The notes under the pieces are model-generated. The model was not told the origin of the DNA and searched no databases. It saw only the letters and a program-made list of their open reading frames with translations. A program made the position numbers and the translations under genes. 13,005 nt of DNA, taken from the NCBI GenBank assembly GCA_964471235.1, contig CAYYGL010000138.1, positions 1-13,005 of the forward strand. The letters run 5' to 3'. Within the stretch, counting starts at the first letter, position 1, and the number at the start of each line of letters is the position of its first letter. Origin of the DNA: CAYYGL01 sp964471235. GTDB lineage: Bacteria; Calditrichota; Calditrichia; RBG-13-44-9; J075. Shown here piece by piece: positions 7,900 through 13,005 of this stretch.

Positions 7900-8649
7900 A
7901 TGAATTTTTTCCAACTGTTGCTGTTGTTTGGTGTAGGGTTGATTGCCGGAATGTTGAATGTGATGGCTGGCGGCGGTTCTTCTTTAACTCTCCCGGCATT
8001 GATCTTCATGGGGCTGGACAGCGCCCTGGCAAACGGCACCAACCGCATTGCCATCTTCATTCAGAATATCTTCGCTATCCTCTCATTTCGTCAACAGCGG
8101 ATGCACCAGTTTCTCATAAGCCTTAAGCTTGCTTTGTGGACGTTGCCGGGGGGAGTGCTGGGAGCCCTGGCGGCTGTCAAAATCAGCGATCTCTGGTTTC
8201 AGCGGATATTGGCAGTGGTGCTGGTTGGAGTGGTCGTCTCCCTGCTCCTGCCACCCCGCTACACGGAAAATGCCGGGACAGAAGTCCTCCGGCAAAAATC
8301 CTGGCTGGTCTATCCGGCATTGTTTGCCATCGGCTTTTATGGCGGATTTATCCAGGTCGGCGTTGGCTTTTTACTGATGGCGGCATTGTTCCACCTGTTC
8401 ATCCCGAACCTGATCTATGTAAACATGCACAAAGTGTTTATTGTGTTCATTTATACCATTCCCGCGCTGGCTATCTTTATTGTCAGTGGAAATGTGGACT
8501 GGCTGCTGGGAATTAGCCTGGCAGTTGGTAACTCCATTGGTGCCTGGTGGGCGGCACGCCTTTCCGTCAAAAAAGGGGAAAAATTCATCCGAATTGTATT
8601 ATTGGTTGCATTGTTGATGATGGCGGTCAAACTGATTCGTTTGTTTTAG
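7900..8649 (+). CDS. TauE/SafE (TSUP) family membrane permease
   Basis: This 249-residue, highly hydrophobic protein has about seven or eight membrane segments. It shows the internal duplication of the TSUP family: AGGGSSLTLPAL (23-34) with ANGTNR (44-49) in the first half, and GFYGGFIQVGVGFLLM (145-160) with VNMHK (174-178) in the second. TSUP proteins move small anions such as sulfite, sulfonates or organic acids through the inner membrane. The substrate here cannot be predicted from sequence or from the neighbouring dehydrogenase. The ATG at 7900 is preceded only by a weak GGGG at 7889-7892. It is the last gene on the plus strand; everything to its right that looks coding is on the minus strand. 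Confidence 0.9.
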   Translation: MNFFQLLLLFGVGLIAGMLNVMAGGGSSLTLPALIFMGLDSALANGTNRIAIFIQNIFAILSFRQQRMHQFLISLKLALWTLPGGVLGALAAVKISDLWFQRILAVVLVGVVVSLLLPPRYTENAGTEVLRQKSWLVYPALFAIGFYGGFIQVGVGFLLMAALFHLFIPNLIYVNMHKVFIVFIYTIPALAIFIVSGNVDWLLGISLAVGNSIGAWWAARLSVKKGEKFIRIVLLVALLMMAVKLIRLF

Positions 8650-8747
8650 GATTGCACATGGAATGCTAACGATATGGCTCTTGAGTTTCAGAGGTTCTGC
8701 AAGAAACATTCGATAGGATATCAGCGTATTCCATTTCAACTGTTCCC

Positions 8748-8819
8748 TTATCCCACCAACCGTTCAATTGTGTTGCCCTGATTATCAAACATCTTCAGCA
8801 CCCCTCGGGTATCTCCGTC
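8748..8819 (-). pseudogene. Possible short Rhs/YD-repeat remnant
   Basis: A 23-codon stop-free minus-strand stretch reads GVLKMFDNQGNTIERLVG near its end. This resembles a YD-type unit (turn, then aromatic-Asp-x-x-Gly-N). It is closed by stops on both sides. With the other rhs fragments nearby it is plausibly a leftover of the same decayed gene, but it is short enough to be chance. Confidence 0.25.
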
Positions 8820-8908
8820 CTATTTGAAGTCAATTTGTTTATTTTATGGCGCAGTAATTTCGGTAACCATCTGGATCTACTGGTCGTTTACAGAATGCGA
8901 AGACTCAT

Positions 8909-9148
8909 TCATCTCAAAAAGAAAATATTCCTATTGCCAGAGTGCAGGTTGCTTTCCCGGGTCAGTTCCACCCGGCTCTGGTGGTCATAGACGATATAGG
9001 TGGCTTCCGCTTGCGGGATGGGAATGGTTTTTGTTTCCTCCTGTCAGAACTCATTGGGAAACAGCCCGCCAATGTCGATGAAGGTCAGCGAATTGCTGTT
9101 CCCATAGTTGAGAGGGCTTAACGATACGATAAAATTTACCAGCGGGCT
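8909..9148 (-). pseudogene. Decayed fragment of an Rhs/YD-repeat gene
   Basis: Read on the minus strand from about 9148, the frame gives SPLVNFIVSLSPLNYGNSNS, then an in-frame TGA at 9044-9046, then a further 44 codons including ATYIVYDHQSRVELTRESNL before a stop at 8909-8911. The TYxVYDxxxRVxLTRE pattern is like the strand-turn units of Rhs/YD proteins found just before the core domain. No start codon with a ribosome binding site is seen, so the piece cannot be expressed as it stands. Its composition resembles the GC-richer core of the two rhs copies to the right, and all lie on the same strand. It probably marks a third, older insertion or the far end of a once larger locus. The rest of the 8650-9410 gap holds no gene I can support. 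Confidence 0.5.
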
Positions 9149-9212
9149 AAAATGAATTAAAATTGAGATTTTGTAGTAATTCGTCTTTATCTTGATCAGC
9201 GGTAGCTATTCA

Positions 9213-9345
9213 GCCACAGAGTCCACAGCGTTTTCAGAAAAAGAATTCAATGAAAAGCCGGAAACAACGCAATAACTTCTGTAACATTTCTTGTTATCCC
9301 GTTTTTTTGATAAATTTTCTCAATGACCTCTGTGCTCTCTGGGGC
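9213..9345. repeat. MITE-like segment with imperfect terminal inverted repeats
   Basis: GCCACAGAGTCCACAGCG (9213-9230) is an imperfect inverted match (13 of 18) to CTCTGTGCTCTCTGGGGC (9328-9345). The interior is AT-rich and has no ORF. CACAGAG words in this layout are common in dispersed intergenic repeats of environmental bacteria, as far as I recall. No clear target duplication is visible. Confidence 0.35.
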
Positions 9346-9410
9346 AAGACAACTGAATCGTTACGATCAGTGTAAGATTAGAATTTTAATCCATAGGCTA
9401 CGCTAAAGTG

Positions 9411-9707
9411 CTAAAAAATATTGAACCAAATTAAAATTAGAGGTAAAACCAATAGACCGCTGATGATCAACAAAATTTTAGCAATTTGAACACGTTTACC
9501 GGTATCGAATAGTTTCAATAGATCCACAGGTGCATCGGGATAAATTCTTTTTCCGCGCCAAATAACATATAAATATCTCCATACAGGCATGAATCTTCCT
9601 CCAAAATATTCATGCTCTCTGATTTTTTTGTAGTTGAGTGCTTCGAGAGATAATAAAATAATAAATAAGGCAACAATTGTCCAGAACCATATTTTTTGCT
9701 CTATCAT
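9411..9707 (-). CDS. Small two-helix membrane protein, possible immunity protein
   Basis: I do not recognise this 98-residue protein. It has a hydrophobic segment at about 6-24, a charged middle (KKIREHEYFGGR, RGKRIYPD) and a second hydrophobic segment at about 75-98, so it is probably an inner-membrane protein with both ends on the same side. GGAGG at 9715-9719 (minus strand) stands seven bases before the ATG, the strongest ribosome binding site of the minus-strand genes. It begins 22 bases after the stop of the broken Rhs core copy. In Rhs loci a small gene directly behind the toxin tip is usually the immunity gene, and membrane immunity proteins are known for some tips. That role is inferred from position only. 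The gene looks intact while its supposed partner is broken, which would fit an orphan immunity gene. Confidence 0.6.
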   Translation of the reverse strand: MIEQKIWFWTIVALFIILLSLEALNYKKIREHEYFGGRFMPVWRYLYVIWRGKRIYPDAPVDLLKLFDTGKRVQIAKILLIISGLLVLPLILIWFNIF

Positions 9708-9972
9708 CCCTAACCTCCTTCAAGTTTTTTTAATCGAAACAGATTTCAGGATAAGTGTATTTTCTGTTCGGGTCTTGAAGTGCCTCATTCTCATTTTTTA
9801 TCCAATCTTCTACAATTTTTGTATCTCCGTTGAATGTTGTTCTTCCAGCCGGATCGATACTCTTCATTGGGTTTCGCACATCAGGATAAGGTGTTAAACC
9901 TGCTTCCTCATCCGCCAACGGATCCACACTCCACCACCGGCCAATGTCACTGTCGTAAAACCTCGCACCGAA

Positions 9973-10000
9973 GCCCCAACGGGGTCTCCGCTTCGCTCCG
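9973..10000. repeat. 28-bp palindromic insertion in the Rhs pseudogene
   Basis: Compared with the intact copy near 12433-12440, these 28 bases interrupt the conserved DY^FGAR coding stretch and shift the frame. They contain CCCC-AAC-GGGG (9974-9984). With the flanking bases, CGAAGC (9969-9974) and GCTTCG (9990-9995) form an outer dyad. CTCCG occurs twice within it. Confidence 0.7.
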
Positions 10001-10108
10001 ATAGTCAAGCCCGGATTCAATATCCCGTTCTTTGCTGCTAAACTTATATTTGGCAGCTTCCTCACCCAACCCCAGGTTCATACTGCGCAGCACCTTGCCG
10101 TAGGGGTA

Positions 10109-10130
10109 ATCCCGCAGGGATGCCTTTGGC
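10109..10130. repeat. 22-bp palindromic insertion in the Rhs pseudogene
   Basis: These 22 bases split the conserved DF^YPYGKVLR stretch and shift the frame; the intact copy at about 12544/12545 lacks them. They consist of two adjoining palindromes: ATCCC-GCA-GGGAT (10109-10121) and GCC-TTT-GGC (10122-10130). Confidence 0.75.
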
Positions 10131-10352
10131 AAAATCTTCCGAGGCAATTACGGCACCGGTTTCAGAAAGGATTACTTTAATATTACCCAAATGATCCTTA
10201 ATAAAAAAGTGGTCTTCCTCGTTATTGTTGGCATCCACAAACTTTTGCCCCAACAGTTCTCCACCCGGCGTCAGGTAATTCAGATAAACCACCCTGGGCA
10301 AAGCGCTGGTGTGCATGGCGGTTATATGCACCGCTCCGCTGCCGGTGGGTTT
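10131..10352. repeat. Near-identical direct repeat, left copy
   Basis: This tract matches 12545-12766 at a fixed offset of 2414 with four mismatches, and its first 165 bases (10131-10295) are identical. It encodes the same part of the Rhs core on the minus strand. Outside it the two copies differ much more, about 70-90% by eye on the left. It is bounded on both sides by palindromic insertions. Confidence 0.92.
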
Positions 10353-10373
10353 GTGGGTATCCATCCCTTCGGG
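10353..10373. repeat. 21-bp in-frame insertion with a CCC-N3-GGG core
   Basis: Relative to the intact copy, where ISI is followed directly by KPTGSG, this copy has seven extra codons (PEGMDTH) between ISI and KPTG. The insertion contains CCC-TTC-GGG (10365-10373). With neighbouring bases, TCCA and TGGA lie outside TCCC and GGGA as a longer bulged hairpin. It could also be ordinary sequence variation, since the frame is kept. Confidence 0.5.
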
Positions 10374-10452
10374 AATGGAGATGCCCGATTGGATGTTTTA
10401 TATGGTGAGACTCCCTAAATCTAAATAGAGCATCTTTAATAATTTTTGCCAA

Positions 10453-11502
10453 TCAATAAAGCCTCATCATTTCCACGACGCTGTATGAAGGTTTCCTAAA
10501 CAGTAATTCAGGCATATCCATTTTTCGAAGGTCTATTTTATAGAAAGCACTTTGCCCATCAGGATTTGTGGTAAACAAAATAAGAACATCATTTTTTACA
10601 TTTTCGCTTATGAATATTTTTTGAAAAGGAGCTGTTATATTCAGCAAATCAAATAAATTCACTGTGTCTATGATTTCCCCGGTTAAGTCAATTTTTACCA
10701 TCTCATAATACATAGATCTTTTATTCATTTTTGGCACGACCAGTATTACTTCATTGTTATTACTTAAAACATAATCTAATCTATGTGATTTAAGAGAGTA
10801 AATTTCTTTTGCTACAGTTTTTGTAACAATAAACAATTTTATTTTCTTGGTTAGTTCTTCCTTTAGCTGGAATACTGCGGATAGAGCATCTATTGTTTTA
10901 AAATTAATAATTTGGTTTTGGGTTAAATTTAAACAATTCGTTAATTCAAAAATACGTTTTTGAGTTAAGCTAAATAAAAACAGATTATTATTTTTTTGTA
11001 ATAACAAGTCATCATTGGAGAACCATCCAAGAACATTACAATTGTCTAATTCCTTGATTGCTGTTCTGGAGTTACGTTCGATTTCTATAATTTCATAATG
11101 GTAATTGCTTTGGGCATCTGATTCTCCATTCAAAATCGTAACTAACAATTTTCCCTTGTCAGGTGATAATGTTATAGAACTCACATCAAGGATATCAACC
11201 TTTTGATAATTAATAGCAGAATCATTTTGGGTGAAATCGAAAAATGTATAATATAAAGCTGTTAGAGGTGGTTGACTTCTCAGATAATGCGATCTTCTGG
11301 GCAGTAGTGTAGTTAAAATAAATACTCGGTTTCCAGATATCTCATAATCGTAAATATTAAAATTTTGACTAACATCTACTAATTTCTTTGTATGGAAACT
11401 GTATAATTTTAACTCTCCGAATGTAAGAAATGCAAAACCATTTTGTGCCCATAAACTAATTAAGGAACTCGATAACAGAAAATAACATAATATAGTTTTC
11501 AT
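10453..11502 (-). CDS. Exported beta-propeller-like protein of unknown function
   Basis: I do not recognise a named family in this 349-residue protein. Residues 1-19 are a signal peptide with a likely SPase I cut after LWA, before QNGF. No lipobox cysteine is seen, so it is probably periplasmic or secreted. The rest is a series of short strands with repeating patterns such as ITLSPDKGKLLVTI, VLGWFSNDDLLLQ and VLSNNNEVILVVP, which look like blades of a WD40/TolB-type propeller. AGAGG about ten bases before the ATG serves as ribosome binding site. The gene is very AT-rich (12 of 60 bases are G or C at 10921-10980), far from the roughly balanced left part and the GC-rich rhs core. It lies between the two rhs copies, directly downstream of the rhs gene with the metallopeptidase tip, so a periplasmic immunity or accessory role is possible but unproven. 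Confidence 0.75.
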   Translation of the reverse strand: MKTILCYFLLSSSLISLWAQNGFAFLTFGELKLYSFHTKKLVDVSQNFNIYDYEISGNRVFILTTLLPRRSHYLRSQPPLTALYYTFFDFTQNDSAINYQKVDILDVSSITLSPDKGKLLVTILNGESDAQSNYHYEIIEIERNSRTAIKELDNCNVLGWFSNDDLLLQKNNNLFLFSLTQKRIFELTNCLNLTQNQIINFKTIDALSAVFQLKEELTKKIKLFIVTKTVAKEIYSLKSHRLDYVLSNNNEVILVVPKMNKRSMYYEMVKIDLTGEIIDTVNLFDLLNITAPFQKIFISENVKNDVLILFTTNPDGQSAFYKIDLRKMDMPELLFRKPSYSVVEMMRLY

Positions 11503-11603
11503 TCGATTATTTTCCTCTAAAATTCATTCAAAAAAAGGCTAGTGCTGTATGACGATTGTTTTTGTTGGTCTCGTGTTGCTTCTGATTCTATTGTTTGTTT
11601 TGT

Positions 11604-11648
11604 AATGCATCAACCGCGTTGATGCTGCATTGACGCAGTCGATGCATT
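11604..11648. repeat. Nested palindrome in the gap after the rhs gene
   Basis: AATGCATC (11604-11611) pairs with GATGCATT (11641-11648). Inside, GCATCAAC (11607-11614) and GTTGATGC (11618-11625) form a perfect hairpin with loop CGC. CTGC (11625-11628) and GCAG (11635-11638) form a second one. The outer and first inner stems are mutually exclusive. No T tract follows on either strand, so it is not a simple terminator. It sits in the 226-bp non-coding gap between the rhs gene and the exported-protein gene. Confidence 0.6.
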
Positions 11649-11728
11649 CCAAAAGGAGGAACATGCTACTGAAAAGAACAAATGACAAGAAACACTAGTT
11701 TCAGTCGTACATTTTTGATTTTGTTTAT

Positions 11729-13005
11729 TTATCTTTTTGGCAACGAAATACCAAAATAAGTAGGTGTTCTCAAAACCAATCTTTTTCCTGTGGGTGATGG
11801 AGGAGTTGGATTACTAGATTTCCCAATAAGCCCATTATAAAGTTTCCTCACCATTCGGATATTGTGATGTTGATTTCCAACTTTCCACCACGATTCGGAT
11901 ATTTGTTGAGCAGCGAAAGCTGAAAATTCAATGCCTATTGTCATCCCCACAGTTCCCCATTTTTCATCCGGCGTGTTACGTGCAAAATATATTTCACCAC
12001 TCTCAAATTGTAATCCATGAACGAACTCATGACTTAAATTTTGTCCGATGTTAGCACCACGATCAACATCTAATTCTATGATGACATTGGTTCCATCCGT
12101 TGTAAAGTTTCCAAGTACTAAATTTCCGGATTCATTTACACCGCCCAAATCTTTTTTAACAACTTTGTAAACTACATCTGAAGCATTAAGTTTGTCATAT
12201 TGTTCTCTATATTTAAGATTTACATAATTTCCACTCTCATCTTTTTGATTATAGAATTTTTCATGCTGTTTTTTTAATTCTTCATCAACAAATTCTACAA
12301 GTAGTCCTGTCGGATCGGTCAATAGTAATGGATTGTCAAGAGCAAAAACAAATGAACTCGAGTTAGGATATTTCACCGCCAGCGGATCCACACTCCACCA
12401 GCGGCCAATGTCACTATCGTAATATCTTGCCCCGAAATAATCCAACCCCGTTTCAATATCCCGTTCTTTAGCAGAGAATTTATACTTGGCGGCATCCGCT
12501 CCCAAACCCAGATTCAGGCTCCGCAGCACTTTCCCATAAGGATAAAAATCTTCCGAGGCAATTACGGCACCGGTTTCAGAAAGGATTACTTTAATATTAC
12601 CCAAATGATCCTTAATAAAAAAGTGGTCTTCCTCGTTATTGTTGGCATCCACAAACTTTTGCCCCAACAGTTCTCCACCCGGCGTCAGGTAATTCAGATA
12701 AACCACCCTTGGCAGAGTGCTGGTGTGCATGGCGGTAATATGCACCGCTCCGCTGCCGGTGGGTTTAATAGAAATGCCCGCTTCAATTTCCTGCTGGGAG
12801 TATTCCACCGTTGCCGTGGTGGGATTGCCGTCGGAGAGGTAGGTTTCACTTTCCCCGGCGATGGTAATCAGCAAACCCTCCCCGGCGGGGGCGGTAAAGT
12901 CAATTTGCAGGGCGGTGGTTTTGGCGTTTAACTCCGCGATGGTATTCCCGGCGGCGTCCCGCACATACCAGCGCTCTTTGCCCACTCCCACTTTCTTGTA
13001 AATGC
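11729..13005 (-). CDS. Rhs/YD-repeat polymorphic toxin, C-terminal part, with HEFVH metallopeptidase tip (partial)
   Basis: The frame is open to the right edge, so the N-terminal part lies outside. Numbering from the GTG at 12991, the Rhs core includes FFIKDHLGNIKV (124-135), YPYGKVLRS (150-158), ERDIETGLDYFGARYYDSDIG (176-196) and DPLA to DPTG (202-229). Rhs proteins fold into a shell that carries a variable C-terminal toxin. The tip here is about 190 residues. It contains HEFVH (321-325; bases 12017-12031), the HExxH zinc motif, and Glu355 in IEFSAFAAQ is a candidate third ligand, as in gluzincin peptidases. Composition drops from about 57% G+C in the core (12721-12780) to about 37% in the tip (12001-12060), typical of tip exchange. 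The end has a proline-rich linker (NPTPPSPTG). A peptidase toxin is inferred; no secretion system is visible in the window. Confidence 0.85.
   Translation of the reverse strand, partial: IYKKVGVGKERWYVRDAAGNTIAELNAKTTALQIDFTAPAGEGLLITIAGESETYLSDGNPTTATVEYSQQEIEAGISIKPTGSGAVHITAMHTSTLPRVVYLNYLTPGGELLGQKFVDANNNEEDHFFIKDHLGNIKVILSETGAVIASEDFYPYGKVLRSLNLGLGADAAKYKFSAKERDIETGLDYFGARYYDSDIGRWWSVDPLAVKYPNSSSFVFALDNPLLLTDPTGLLVEFVDEELKKQHEKFYNQKDESGNYVNLKYREQYDKLNASDVVYKVVKKDLGGVNESGNLVLGNFTTDGTNVIIELDVDRGANIGQNLSHEFVHGLQFESGEIYFARNTPDEKWGTVGMTIGIEFSAFAAQQISESWWKVGNQHHNIRMVRKLYNGLIGKSSNPTPPSPTGKRLVLRTPTYFGISLPKR
12545..12766. repeat. Near-identical direct repeat, right copy
   Basis: This is the counterpart of 10131-10352, inside the intact rhs core, with four differences, all within the last 57 bases (from 12710 onward). 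The sharp edges of the match suggest recent duplication or gene conversion between the copies. Confidence 0.92.

Larger units (their letters stand above)
9730..10397 (-). pseudogene. Broken second copy of the Rhs core domain (orphan rhs tip module)
   Basis: Three successive minus-strand frames together spell the Rhs core seen intact at 12302-12770. About 10397-10131 reads GISI...KPTGSGAVHITAMHTS through FFIKDHLGNIKV to IASEDF; about 10108-10001 reads YPYGKVLRS...ERDIESGLDY; 9972-9730 reads FGARFYDSDIGRWWSVDPLA...IDPAGR plus a tip of about 36 residues ending PEICFD. A 22-bp and a 28-bp insertion cause the two frame changes, and a 21-bp insertion near the right end keeps the frame. Recognisable homology starts next to an in-frame TAA at 10398-10400, so the 5' part is missing. 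The short tip after DPAGR is not recognised and has no clear catalytic motif. The 98-residue membrane gene follows it. This looks like a displaced C-terminal cassette that has been inactivated. Confidence 0.8.

Noticed and set aside
8824..9081. 85-residue plus-strand open frame in the gap right of the permease gene
   Set aside because: The opposite strand of the same DNA reads as Rhs-like sequence, and the plus-strand product has low-complexity Trp/Cys/Ser-rich composition typical of a shadow frame.
10222..10452. 76-residue minus-strand frame starting with TTG (AKIIKDALF)
   Set aside because: Its right part lies outside the Rhs homology and its left part is the wrong frame of the Rhs core, so it is unlikely to be a gene.
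11604..11648. Intrinsic terminator for the rhs gene
   Set aside because: The stems are strong but no T run follows on the minus strand, so a standard terminator is not supported.
10131..12766. Composite transposon bounded by the direct repeats
   Set aside because: The repeats are Rhs core coding sequence, and no transposase or insertion-sequence ends are seen between or beside them.
12605..12931. 108-residue plus-strand frame that is also repeated at 10191-10418
   Set aside because: The repetition comes from the duplicated Rhs core on the other strand. It is an antisense shadow, not a conserved gene.
1..13005. CRISPR array, tRNA or rRNA genes
   Set aside because: No regularly spaced repeats, cloverleaf-like segments or rRNA-like sequence were seen on either strand.

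Overview
The window looks like a chromosome segment of a Gram-negative bacterium, possibly of the Bacteroidota/Calditrichota (FCB) type. This rests on the style of the Rhs/YD-repeat proteins, a menaquinone gene and a WbpM-like membrane module. It is an inference, and no marker gene fixes the phylum. The left two thirds are ordinary plus-strand metabolic and surface-sugar genes of balanced base composition. The right third is an accessory region on the minus strand, with strong swings in base composition.

Left part (1-3940): a non-coding leader with a hairpin repeat precedes three tightly packed genes. They encode a small phosphoglycosyl transferase, a DegT/DnrJ-type PLP aminotransferase and an unusual fusion of four membrane segments to a GalE-like extended SDR. 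Together they resemble a bacillosamine-pathway set that makes a nucleotide amino sugar and loads it on a lipid carrier. A clear intrinsic terminator closes the operon at 3908-3937.

Middle part (4196-8649): menD (menaquinone synthesis) lies six bases before a complete MBL-fold hydrolase. A beta-hydroxyacid dehydrogenase of the GLYR/HIBADH family and a TauE/SafE-type membrane permease follow. An imperfect dyad lies between the last two.

Right part (8650-13005): this is a decayed and reshuffled polymorphic-toxin (Rhs) locus read on the minus strand. The 3' part of an intact rhs gene runs off the right edge. It ends in an AT-rich tip with an HEFVH zinc-metallopeptidase motif. Next comes a very AT-rich gene for an exported, probably beta-propeller-like protein. 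After it lies a second, broken copy of the same Rhs core, followed 22 bases later by a 98-residue two-helix membrane protein with a strong ribosome binding site. Smaller rhs remnants lie further left at 8748-9148. The two core copies share a sharply bounded 222-bp tract with four mismatches, although their flanks have diverged. Relative to the intact copy, the broken one carries three short insertions (28, 22 and 21 bp), each with a CCC-N3-GGG palindromic core. Two of them shift the reading frame. These palindromic insertions and the putative toxin/immunity arrangement are the most unusual signals seen here.
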